A stretch of 64,000 nucleotides of DNA from Brachionus plicatilis (taxonomy: Eukaryota > Rotifera > Eurotatoria > Ploima > Brachionidae). A program made the translations under genes and the position numbers. The DNA lies in contig QEOQ01000226.1 of the NCBI GenBank assembly GCA_010279815.1, forward strand, positions 568,003-632,002, given 5' to 3'. The notes under the pieces are model-generated. The model was not told where the DNA came from and made no database searches. It saw nothing but the letters and a program-made list of their open reading frames with translations. Shown here in pieces: positions 54,537 to 64,000 of this stretch (positions are counted from its first letter, which is position 1; every line of letters begins with the position of its first letter).

Positions 54537-54826
54537 TCAATGAATGTCAAAAAAGAGCATCGCAAGACACGAGGAACGGCAAGGAACGGCAATCCATCAG
54601 TCTGGATCACGGCCGCATGATTTTTTGCCGTTCCAGCTAGTTATTGTGGCGGCTTTCTAAATAATGACCCAAAATTTTGAATTTTTATTAAAAAAAAAGC
54701 TTTGACTCGGACTTTATTAAAAAAAAATTTTAGACAAAGACAAACAGACTTGACTTAGCCTTTAGACCAACTCTGTTAAGGAATTGGATTTTGTGTCTTG
54801 CGATGCTCTTTTTTGACATTCATTGA
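54537..54826. mobile_element. Short MITE with perfect 34-bp inverted ends
   Basis: TCAATGAATGTCAAAAAAGA...CGCAAGACAC (54537-54570) is exactly inverted at 54793-54826. The interior has GGAACGGCA repeats facing GCCGTTCC (54585-54635). 290 bp; no coding capacity; target duplication not certain. Confidence 0.75.
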
Positions 54827-55431
54827 GTTCAAGTCTAAATCAATAAGTTAAAAATCCAAGTCTGAAATCTATCTGCTTTAAAAAAAATAAAGTCAAAGTC
54901 TCCTTTATTTTTAATCAACCGAGATTTTAATTTTTTGAAAATAATTGCTTGTTAAACTATCAATTTTTGAATATTTTAAGATTAATATATAACAAACTAG
55001 ATCAGGGTTATCAAAAGCATAAGATAATTTAAATGTATTAAATTACTAGTTTTGAAAAGAGAGTAATGCACCGAGAATTAGTAGCTAAACGAGAAATTTA
55101 AAATCTTGTGATTATTAAGCTTATTCTAACGATTAAAAGGTTTATTGTGTGACAAAAATAATTAAAATATACAATTTTTTCTAATTTATTTGAGAGCGGT
55201 TTAAATAAATTTAATATCCTTTTAGAAAAATTAACATCAAATAATTTTTTTCAAAATTTAGGAGATGTTCAAAACACATTTTATGGCTAGTGAAATTTAA
55301 AAAAAATGTTTTCGGTTTCATTGCGTAAATAATTCAAAGCATATTAAATTTGACATTATCTCTTAGTTTTTTTTAAATAGCTTAAATTTAATTTGAGAAA
55401 ATAAAACATTTAAAAAATTTTTTTTACACAA
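54827..55431. other. AT-rich upstream region of the GPCR gene
   Basis: No gene recognised. It should contain the promoter for 55432; no site can be named with confidence. Confidence 0.35.
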
Positions 55432-57357
55432 ATGATATTATTAATTATTTTGGTACAACTTCTATTACCAATATGCATGGAAAAAATTGGTGGATTTGAA
55501 TGCAAAGATAGTTGTGTTGGTTCAAAATCATGGTCAACAAATTGCTATTGCGATCATTGTGATCTATTCGGCGATTGTTGTCAAGACAAGTCAAAGCCAG
55601 TCAAATCTACTTTATTTGAATGCAACAGCAAGCTGTCTGAAAATCAATTTATATACACCGTGGGTCGATGTCCAAGCAATTTTTCAGATAACAGCATTAG
55701 GCAAAAGTGCGAGGCTTCGACAAAGAAAATTTTGGATAAAACGCCTGTTTTTTCAAACCAAACGGGCAATTACTACAAAAACATCTTCTGTGCCAAATGT
55801 AATTTATTAGATTTGGATTTAAAAGAACTTATTTTTTTTTCTATACTGGCTGGAAGATCATCTTTCTTAGAACCGGATTACTATGATAATACAACCATTA
55901 GGCAAATACTTAATGGCACCTCTTCTAAAGACATTGTATTCAAAGCACCCAAAGGACTCAATCCAAGATCATGTTTTAAATCAATTGATTCATGTCCCCT
56001 GAACTTTACTAATCAAACAGTGGAAGATTTGTGCAAAAATCACACAGCTTTCAGATACCATTTTGGTTTGGTTTACAAGAATAAATATTGTGCAATGTGT
56101 AATGGTGTAGTTAAATTCGACTGCATTGTTATTTATTCAAATAAACTTTTTATTCAAAGTCTCCAAATTTTGTTCGATCTAAGTGAGCTTAATAGAGAAG
56201 TCTATCTGTCAATGAAAGTGTCCAAGTGGCAAAAAAAAGATACAATTTTCAATCAAATAGAAAAGATTGAAGAATTTGCAAACAAGAGTAATAGACTTTG
56301 CGGACCATTGGATTCATATCGAAGCACAGAAGCCGACTTGGCCAAAAAGTACACAACTCTAGCTGGACATGCTATTTCCATTCTGAGTCTTGTGCTTCTT
56401 TTGACATCTTACATCAAAAATAAAGACCTGAGAAATTTGCCGGGAAAAATTTTGATGAATTTAAGCATTTCTCTGCTGTTCTCACAACTTATGTTCATCA
56501 TTTCCACCTATTATACATACTCGTTGTTCGACATAACCTTTGACTCATTGGAAAACAAATGCCAAATGCCAAAATTAAACAATAAATTTGATGATTTAAA
56601 AATATTGTTCATGAAAATGAAATTAATCATTCCATGTTTTTTAAGTGGCGTGATGACGCACTATTTTTATCTGGTATTTTTTCTATGGTCGAACATAATG
56701 GCATTTGATCTATTCAAAATGTTCACCAAAACGGCCCAGTCAGCACCAAAAAATATTCAAAGTGATTCAAAATTTTTTTTTAAATATTTGGCCATGGCTT
56801 GGCTTGTGCCGGTGATTTTAATTATCATTTTGCTGCTCAAAAATTACAATAAGCTTTCTTATGGTTTTAATCAGTGTTTTATTTCTTCAAATGTGGACTT
56901 ATTAATATTTTTTGTGGTGCCAATTGTAGTTGTTTTGAGCATGAATCTGGTATTTTTGGTGGTAAGCATTAAGGCTATTACAGTGATTGATCTACTTAAA
57001 AAAAAGTATATGAAAAATCCTGTGCCGACAATAAGTTTTTCTGGTCTAAAATTGGCTCAAGAGCATCATTCACTCAAAAAAAGACTTATTCTGTTTCTTA
57101 AGCTTTTTATTTTGACAGGTATGACATGGATAATTGGACTTATAAGTGCTATGATCAATGACAAAAACTCTTTTTTGTGGTACGTGTACATAGTTTTAAA
57201 TTCACTTCAAGGCCTATTTATATTTTGTGCATATTCTTTTAATAAAAACTCCAAGTCAAATATTAAAATAAATATGCTAAAAATTTTTAATCGCTTTAAA
57301 GCTAAAGAAAAGTTTTCAATAAATCCGACTTCGTCTATTAAGCAGAGTGGTTCATGA
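55432..57357 (+). CDS. Class-B/adhesion (methuselah)-like GPCR with somatomedin-B domain
   Basis: An intact, intronless frame of 641 residues. A signal peptide (residues 1-16) is followed by a somatomedin-B module at about 22-65 with the Cys pattern C-x3-C-x9-C-x-C-x2-C-x5-CC and a final Cys (FEC). Two more Cys-rich, N-glycosylated segments (FCAKCN, YCAMCN) make up the rest of the ectodomain. Seven helices start at about 306: TM2 with GKILMNLSISLLFSQLMF, TM3 HYFYLVFFLWSNIMAFDLFK, TM5 FFVVPIVVVLSMNLVFLVV, TM6 ILTGMTWIIGLISAM, and TM7 YVYIVLNSLQGLFIFCAYSF, whose NSLQG-x-FIF is the class B2/Mth hallmark. No GPS/GAIN cleavage site was evident, which fits Mth-like rather than true adhesion receptors. 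Acts at the plasma membrane; ligand unknown. Confidence 0.88.
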   Translation: MILLIILVQLLLPICMEKIGGFECKDSCVGSKSWSTNCYCDHCDLFGDCCQDKSKPVKSTLFECNSKLSENQFIYTVGRCPSNFSDNSIRQKCEASTKKILDKTPVFSNQTGNYYKNIFCAKCNLLDLDLKELIFFSILAGRSSFLEPDYYDNTTIRQILNGTSSKDIVFKAPKGLNPRSCFKSIDSCPLNFTNQTVEDLCKNHTAFRYHFGLVYKNKYCAMCNGVVKFDCIVIYSNKLFIQSLQILFDLSELNREVYLSMKVSKWQKKDTIFNQIEKIEEFANKSNRLCGPLDSYRSTEADLAKKYTTLAGHAISILSLVLLLTSYIKNKDLRNLPGKILMNLSISLLFSQLMFIISTYYTYSLFDITFDSLENKCQMPKLNNKFDDLKILFMKMKLIIPCFLSGVMTHYFYLVFFLWSNIMAFDLFKMFTKTAQSAPKNIQSDSKFFFKYLAMAWLVPVILIIILLLKNYNKLSYGFNQCFISSNVDLLIFFVVPIVVVLSMNLVFLVVSIKAITVIDLLKKKYMKNPVPTISFSGLKLAQEHHSLKKRLILFLKLFILTGMTWIIGLISAMINDKNSFLWYVYIVLNSLQGLFIFCAYSFNKNSKSNIKINMLKIFNRFKAKEKFSINPTSSIKQSGS

Positions 57358-58269
57358 TAAAAATTCAAAATCAATATTTTATTTAATGCTTTGACGACTT
57401 TAAAATTTAAAATTATAAAAATTAGCTTTTAAATTGATTTTTAGACAAGATTTTGCTAATGAAAATTTTATTAATGGCTTAAATTGAATCTTTATGTTTG
57501 GGCGTTATTCACATGTTTTAGTGTTTGTTTTTAGGTAAATTTTTTAATTAATAATTTCATAAAAATTTCTTAATAAATTATAAAATTTTATTCTAAAAAT
57601 AAAATTCTTATTTAATACATTTTGAAAAACAATTTTTTTATATTGAATTTTTTTCAATTAGAGAAGCAAATGTGAAATTGATACTTTGTGAGGAGACTGA
57701 TAAAACACCTTTATGAAATCAAATCTTATTTTTAATTTAATTTCTATGAAATGGTTTTCTAAAAAATCGATATATCATCTAATCTTAAATGAATAACTGA
57801 ATTTTTTTTAATTTTTTAACATTTAAAATATTCACTTTTGGCAATTCACTTTTATTACATACAATGTTATTCGGCCATATTCGATGACTAAATGAATGAT
57901 CAATTGGAAAGATTGGTATCAAACTCAATTTTTTGTAAATAAAGTGCTTTTTTAGTCTTTTCGAATCTTTTTTTTTTGGTTTTTTATATTTCAATTCAAT
58001 CGAAGAGACTAGTGTTAAGCCCTGTTAAAGGACGATTGAACTCATTTATTTGTAGAAGAATTAAGTAAAAAATTAAAAAAAATAAATAAAATAGAATTCT
58101 TTTTTTTTTATAAGTAACATAGTCTAAAATTTAAATCAAATTTTACAAAAATTTTACAAAATTTTGAAAAATGCAAATTGACATTGTTTTCGATTCTCCT
58201 CCAGAAGTAATTGGGTTCTAAATCCAAATCTTTTATCAAAAGCTTATTTAGAAATTTCGAGTAGAAGTA
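57358..58269. other. AT-rich DNA, no gene recognised
   Basis: Contains AATAAA sites that could end the GPCR transcript. A Lys-rich minus frame (57994-57785) has no recognisable domain. Confidence 0.35.
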
Positions 58270-59801
58270 AATGAACGTGGATTCAATGGACGTTGTTTTG
58301 GACAAGCTAAGACTGGTCATAGACACTTTGGAAATTGGCAAAAAGCGCTGGCTGAAAATGTAAATTTTTAAAGTTATCAACAAGTTAAATCAATCAACTA
58401 AAAAAATGTTTAGAAAAATTCAATCAAATAATCGTACAAAAATGGAAAAATTTTGTTCGGCACACGAAAAAAAATAAACCGTTTTAGTCAAATGAAAGTA
58501 AATAAATGCCCAGTGAGAACCGATGAAGAAAAGCTCAAAATTGACAAGCACCATTTGGAGCTGCAGAATCTTTTTGGTACGAGATATCCCATTTGAAAAA
58601 AGAGATAAAAACTTGCTTTGAATTTCGTTCAGTGGATGAAAGTGTCAACTTGGTTTCTGCCGAAGAGCTGCTGAGCACGGCTCCGCAGGAGATCAACAAA
58701 CCGTAAGTAATAAGCAATGAGTACAAGCTTAAGTTGGCGCGCTTGTACTGAGAATTGATCGAGAGACAAAAGTAATTTTTTTTGGTGAAAAATTGGAATC
58801 TCTGAATTTTTTTTGTGCAAGTATTCTCAATCGGATCTAAGACCTATAGGGCCAGATATATCAGATTGAAAAGCAAATAAAGCTCAAGCACAGCAAATTG
58901 GACTCCTTGCATCCCAATTTGAACCGAATCATTGAAGCTTGTAAACCAACTCTAGAGTATTTTTATACACATTTTAAGGAAAATAATATGTTCAGTGAGC
59001 AAGTTCAGTTCTTGCCCAATCCGTTTTATCAGTTCTTCATGATGATGACTGTTTACCAAGTATGCACCACAATTTTAGATGAAATTTATATTTTCTTATT
59101 TAACACTAGAAGCACCAAAATTTCAAACGACTAGAAGCACCAAAACGAGTCATTTTGACTCGTTATGAAAATTAAAGAATAAATCATATATTTTTTGTTC
59201 GAATTTATTTAAATTGTTAAATAAATTGAATAAAAATAGTAAATTAATAAATTTTAGTCTTTTCTTAGGCCTTAAAAATATCCATGGTCAATCACAATTT
59301 TAACAAATAATCTCTATTTCTTTTGTACAATATCTACACCCTGTTTTTTTACATTTTGAACAAAAATTTGTCGCTTTATAATTACCAAATAAACGAATTT
59401 GAACAAATCTTTTTTATTTGAATTTAGAAAGTTATTCTTATTTTTAATGCTGAAAAAAAAAATACTTAGACTTTAGCGGCCAAACACCGAAAAAAGAGTC
59501 ATTTTGACTCGTTGGTGCTTCTAGTAGTATATACTTGATTTGGCACAAAGACAAATTTTTTTGAATTTAAATTTAGTTAATTTAGAAAGTTATTCTTATT
59601 TTTATGCTGATAAAAAAAATTTATGCTAAAATAACAAAAATTGACTTTGATTTTAGCGGCCAAAAATCGTAAAAGAGTCATTTTGACTCGTTGGTGCTTC
59701 TAGTGTTAAATTAATTATTGTTTTAGAAAAGGATGTAAATTGAAGTGTGCGGAGATTTGGAGGAAGCAAAACGCTATAATTTAAGTGAAACAATTATTTT
59801 G
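58270..59801 (+). pseudogene. THOC5-like gene (THO/TREX mRNA export), decayed but unprocessed
   Basis: Pieces in order: a frame from ATG 58272 (VVLDKLRLVIDTLEIGKKRW); 58404-58480 KFNQIIVQKWKNFVRHTKK; after a one-base shift in an A8 run, INRFSQMKVNKCP, KIDKHHLELQNL; after a shift at about 58575, YEISHLKKEIKTCFEFRSVD and NLVSAEELLSTAPQEINKP. A TAA (58704-58706) and a TGA (58749-58751, where THOC5 has Trp) interrupt the next part, NEYKLKLARL. After an intron, QIEKQIKLKHSKLDSLHPNL and VQFLPNPFYQFFMMMTVYQ end at a GTATGC donor (59060); that intron holds the piggyBac MITE. The last exon has a TAA (59736-59738) then GDLEEAKRYNLSETII and a GTAAGA donor. The order matches THOC5 (LQNLLYEVMHLQKEI, LARLEWELEQRKRL). 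Introns are kept, so it arose by DNA duplication or in-place decay, not retroposition. Confidence 0.65.
59104..59705 (-). mobile_element. piggyBac-type MITE in a THOC5-like intron
   Basis: CACTAGAAGCACC ... GGTGCTTCTAGTG, flanked by TTAA on both sides (59100-59103 and 59706-59709), the piggyBac signature. The 59130-59450 part is the inverse of the 32409 element, including the Cys-rich transposase tail (now with substitutions). The terminus with AGTCATTTTGACTCGTTGGT is present twice on the right (59498-59525, 59672-59705), so a partial duplication of about 180 bp happened. Confidence 0.85.
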
Positions 59802-60543
59802 GGTAAGAGAGAAATTAAGGAAAAAAAAATATTTATCATTTTTTTCAACTCAATATTAAAATCTATATTTAGTTGAAAAAATTTAAAAAGTTGTCAGAAA
59901 AAAATTTAATAACTAGATTTATTTATTTGAGTCATGTCGAGTGTGTGATCAAAGATATCATATCCAGAATGAGATGGTTTAATATTTTTGTGACCATAAA
60001 TATTAAATTTAAAAAGGTATTTTTGTTGTGATCAGAAAATTTTTAATTGAAAATAAAGTTGTATTTAAAGTTTTTTGAATTTTTTAGAAAAATTATTTTG
60101 TAAGTCTAGTTTTTAACACACTTTTCACTCTTCTATTTGGCTCAGTTAAAACTGAACCTACAAAAACATTTATCCAACAATTTGAAATTTCTCTAACTTT
60201 TTTTGCATTATTTCTTTCTTCAGCCAGAAAATCAGAAAAATTTGGATCAAGTCGATTATGTGACTCTTGAGTCAATTAATTACGTGACTCCGCGACGATG
60301 CTGGTTTGGTATATGCTGGTTTGATGCTAATATGTAACTCCAACAAACAGAAAATTAAAGAAATATTTTTTTATGATTAAAAATTTATGTGACTAAAAAA
60401 AAATAATACGTGACTCCAAATACAAAAAAATTATGTCAATAAAATCTTTTGAAGAGTTTTTATGCTTTAAAAATTTATACAATATTAATATAATATAAAA
60501 AAAACTCATAGAATAGACCTTGTACAACTCTTATAAAAACTAA
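59802..60543. other. AT-rich DNA with a possible transposon remnant
   Basis: GTGTGTGATCAAAG (59939) and ATTATGTGACTCTTGAGTC, TTACGTGACTCC (60253-60290), TACGTGACTCCA (60408) resemble the subterminal motifs of the hAT elements at 29218 and 32874. A minus frame 60275-60093 (DPNFSDFLAEERNNAKKVRE, then NCWINVFVGSVL, stop) lies inside and looks coding. Ends and target duplication were not found. Confidence 0.35.
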
Positions 60544-61450
60544 ATGGTTATGGAAGAAAACTTAATAAACACTGGGTCAACCCTGCAAAGGACTCCTCAA
60601 AACACCAGACAGCATGTTTGTGTGATTTCAGAGACTACCAAGCGGCCACAATCTAAGACAAGTCCAGATGCAAGTCCTTTAGAACGCCGTTGTGTTTAAA
60701 TGACTGAATTCTTAAATCTGAAAAGTAGAATCACAGTTCTTGAGGACCTTGAATGGATTGTTAAATCCAAGGATTGTGTTATCGAGGATCTATCAAATAA
60801 AATTGTCAAAAACGAACAACTTCTTGAAAATTTTTCTAAAAGATTAGTTAAAATGGAGAACAAGGAAACTGAAAATTTAAATGAGATAGAGAGGTTGCAC
60901 ACAAGAATAGCTGATTAGACTACTAGACTGGACGATTTGAAAATCAACAATGTCGCAATAGAAAGTGAAATTAATGGACCTAATCAGGAAAAAACAAATC
61001 CCACGTCAACAATCATGCCATTCCTTCTTAGTGACCTTTTCAATTCAAACGGCAAAAGCAGCAATTATGACATTGCAATAATTGAAAAAGTGGCCAGAGA
61101 ATCTAAAGCGAAGGAAAATAAGGCAAACAATATTATAATTAGTGGTATTGCAGAATCAAAAAATAAGAATACATCAGATATCGAGGAAGATGAAAAATTA
61201 GCAACAATCGATCTGCTCAAGGAACTTGGCATAGCACCATCGGGAACTTTGCTAAGAAGACATACCGAATAAGCAAAACAAGAAAAGATAATAAACCGGC
61301 CTTATTGAAAGTTGAGTTTAAAGATAAAGAAGCAGCAAATAATATTATTATGAGAGCAAAGAAACTAAAAGAAATTGAAAGATATAGAGTAGTTTATATT
61401 AATAGAGTCCTCACTAAAAATGAAATTGAAGTTGAGCGGGCCGGTCGAAA
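60544..61450 (+). pseudogene. LINE ORF1 (coiled-coil plus RRM-like), broken
   Basis: One frame from ATG 60544 runs to 61272 with TAA (60697-60699) and TAG (60916-60918) inside. It holds a Thr/Ser/Pro-rich start, a coiled coil (FLNLKSRITVLEDLEWIV, NLNEIERLHTRIAD) and NNIIISGIAESKNKNTSDIE. After a shift near 61262 the text reads RKDNKPALLKVEFKDKEAAN and VYINRVLTKNEIEVERAGRK, the RRM-like nucleic-acid-binding part of LINE ORF1 proteins. ORF1p would bind element RNA. Confidence 0.75.
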
Positions 61451-61689
61451 AGAATGCTAAGAGCGAAACGAAAAACTGGAATATAGTTAAGGGAGGCATA
61501 AATACGGAATTGACTACTCTAAAACACAAGCAGGGATTGAATATTTCAGGGGACTCAGATCAGGTAAAATCTGCAGGATTAATAGAACAAATAGAAAAAT
61601 CATCGCTTGACAATCAAAACATGAATTGTGGGAATTTTAATTGTAACAACCAAAGTCCGCTTTTAACTGTAAATAAAATCTCTGAGATG

Positions 61690-63780
61690 TTTATACACAA
61701 ACGCAACATCACTAGTTAACAAATGGGACGAATTTAATTCGCATATTCAAGTCAATAATTTTCCACACATAGTTATGGTCCTGAAGCATGGTTTAATTTA
61801 AAGTCAATCAAACAAATGAACAATTATTTACTCTTCAGTAAGGATCGAGAGCAAGCAACTGGTGGAGGTGTTGCTATATATGTAAGAAAAGATATTGATG
61901 ACTAAAAAGCATTGAGTATTTTTTTAGAAAAGCAGCCAATACACTTTATAACCTTGGTTTTACTGAATTTATTCCATCTAAAAGACTCTCAACTTCATTC
62001 AAATCGACCAAATACAGCCAAAAATGGTTCAATAATGACATCAAGATATTGACGAAGCGAAAATATCAATTGCATCTAATGATGAGGTCACGAAATGGAT
62101 GTTTGGCACTAAAAGATGAGTATAAGTCAACATGTAAAGAGCTTAAAATATTGGTAAAGTTAACGCGAATGTTTTTGAAAAAAAAATTGTCCAAGAATGT
62201 AAAAACAATCCAAAAGCTATTCAACAATCAAAGAAAGAGCAAAGATAGAATAAGATCACTAGCTAGCCAAAATGGCGATTTGATAGTAGATAAGGAGACA
62301 ATTGCTAACTTTTTAGGCGATCAGTTTCAAAAAGCATTCAGTATTGATACTAACGCAGAACTTCCTAGTTTTCAGTCTCGATGTATAGATTCATGTTTGA
62401 TTGATAAAGATTTTTTCTCAGAAGCTAATATCCAGAAGTTTTTAAATTTACTTGATAGATGGGAATCTTGCGGGAAGGATGGCATACACTCTCATGTATT
62501 GAGAAGCTGAGCAATAAACTTTGCCAAGCTTATGGAACCTATTTTCAAGACTAGTTTTTTGTCCGGCAAGTTACCAAATGAGTGGAAATAGGTAAATATT
62601 ACTCCTTCTTTAAAAAAGGAAAGAAGACCGAACCGGAAAACTACAGACCAATTTCACTGACATCAGTTCCATGTAAAATAATGGAAAGAGTTATCAAGGA
62701 AGAGCACATAGAGCTCTGATCAAGAAACTTGAAGCTCATGGTTTCAGAGGTAACCTTCTTAATTGGCTTTCTGATTTTTTAAACGGAAGAAAACAAAGAA
62801 TTGTCCTTGGCGATAAGTGCTCCAACTGGAAAGATGATTTAAGTGGGGTAGCCCAAGGATCAGTACTTGGCCCAATCCCTTTTACCATATTCATAAATGA
62901 TATGTCAGAAGCAGTTCCCAGCTTAATTAAGCTTTTAGTGATGACAACAAACTGATAGACACTTTCAGAAACAGAATAGACGTACAGAACTTACAGTTGG
63001 ATATTAACAGACTCGTTACTTGGGCAAATAAATGGCAGATGAGTTTCAATGAAGACAAATGTAAATTTATGTTCTTCAAGAACAAACACTTCCAAGAAAT
63101 AAATATAAAAATGGAAAAAAAAGAAATGCAACAAACAGATGTTGAACGTGACCTTGGAATTTACTAAAAGAGTGACCTAGAATGGAATCACCAAGCATCT
63201 CAAGCGGCAAACAAAGCAAATATTATTGTTGGTCAACTAAAACAAATTTTCAAAAACTGGACATGCAAACATTCAGGAAGCTTTATATAACATTTGTTAC
63301 TCCGCATCTAGAGTACACTGCTGGCGCATGGAGTCTATATTCAAAAAAAGACATAGAAACTTGAGAAAAAATACAACGCCGTGCAACAAAATTTATACCT
63401 GAGATAAGGCAATTAAATAATGAAGAAAGATTGGAAAAGCTCGAATTAACGTCGCAAAAGCATAGACGTGAAAGAGGAGACCTAAATGAATTTTTTAAAT
63501 TTATTAAAGAGCTTAGCTTGGTAAAAAGGAAAAATCTTTTACTCATATGTAACTCACTGATATCTGATGGTCCAGCTAGTGGTATAAGAGGACACAAACA
63601 AAGGCTTACAAACAACAACTAACAAAAATAAGGTAACGTCAAAATATCTTGACTAATTTAGTTGTCAAGAAATAGAATGAGTTACCTCCTGAAGTAATTA
63701 ACACGGAGTCCTTAAACAGCTTTAAATCCCAATTAGACAGACACCTGGAGAGAAAAAGAAATAAAGAAACACTAAAATAA
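61690..63780 (+). pseudogene. LINE ORF2: endonuclease remnant and reverse transcriptase
   Basis: 61745-61900 shows an APE-type endonuclease piece (EAWFNLKSINQ, GGGVAIYVRKDI) cut short by an internal deletion. From 62049 an open frame of 153 codons (NGDLIVDKETIANFLGDQFQ, GKDGIHSHVL) leads into the RT. Then in changing frames: NYRPISLTSVPCKIMERVIK, GFRGNLLNWLSDFLNGRKQR, SGVAQGSVLGPIPFTIFIND, SDDNKLID (catalytic box, one residue short), WANKWQMSFNEDKCKFMFFK, and TFVTPHLEYTAGAWSLYSKK. The palm block with the first Asp (F-D-K-V) is deleted around 62705, so the enzyme is dead. Confidence 0.85.
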
Positions 63781-64000
63781 CTGGGTCACCTTTGAGTCCT
63801 GATTGTCTTCCCTTGAATTTGATTTAGATGTTAATTTTGAAGTGTTGGATGGAGGTTCGTCCGACGAGGAATAAAAAAATGAAAAGAACAAACAAAAAAC
63901 AAATAAATAAATCGCAAATCAAAAAATGAATGAATTATAAATAATCTAGTTTAGTATATGAATGAACTTGACTGGATTGCATATTTAATGAAAAAATTTT

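Larger units (their letters stand above)
60544..63910 (+). mobile_element. CR1/L2-like non-LTR retrotransposon, nearly full length but degenerate
   Basis: ORF1, an endonuclease remnant, the RT domain, the C-terminal region and a 3' UTR follow one another in the right order. The 3' end has a short GGTTCGTCCGACGAGG hairpin, GGAATAAAAAAATG and an AACAAATAAATAAATCG tail. Sub-features are listed separately. Target duplication not established. Confidence 0.85.

Overview
The window is metazoan nuclear DNA, very AT-rich (roughly three quarters A+T by eye), with short spliceosomal introns, animal-type receptors and a dense load of transposable elements. Composition, small introns, families of leucine-rich-repeat receptors and the element mix suggest a monogonont rotifer such as Brachionus. 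That identification is inference; no sequence search was possible. There is a 531-base run of N at 50139-50669.

Only a few genes look alive. The best are a two-exon coiled-coil gene of the CCDC13 type (31114-36134, + strand; a 2.98 kb intron separates the exons and contains transposons), an intronless class-B/adhesion-like GPCR with a somatomedin-B module (55432-57357, +), an LRR-like receptor with a rhodopsin-like 7TM domain broken by one base in a T-run (46768-49117, +), and an LRR-like single-pass membrane protein (11664-12806, -). A small two-exon gene (4260-4702, -) is also plausible.

Several conserved animal genes survive only as decayed pieces: a HECTD1-like SUN-MIB segment (2195-3110), a WDFY3-like BEACH-family segment (15060-15800), a THOC5-like gene with introns but nonsense and frameshift lesions (58270-59801), and an LRR gene broken by insertions (39037-40855).

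Most of the rest is transposons. Retroelements: Ty3/gypsy fragments (gag with primer-binding site and LTR at 4699-6460; a nearly complete pol at 23540-26416; relics at 36290-37640 and 43512-44069) and CR1/L2-like non-LTR elements (9252-11450, 22871-23530, 49498-50050, 53440-54120 and 60544-63910). DNA elements: a Tigger/pogo element nested in a LINE (10026-11200), three hAT-type elements with exact 8-bp target duplications (29218-30668 with a second nested inside it, 32874-33350, 38420-38956), two piggyBac-type elements (32409-32801, 59104-59705), a TA-duplicating element (128-1042), and several foldback elements. Region 16560-20650 is a long decayed multi-ORF stretch with a cysteine-rich motif.

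No operon-like or defence system is visible. The most informative signals are the nested insertions with intact target duplications, the habit of short elements to keep the last coding part of a transposase, shared 3' hairpin plus AAATAAAT tails, a 58-bp nearly identical GC-rich block present twice, and the clustering of broken copies of large conserved genes.
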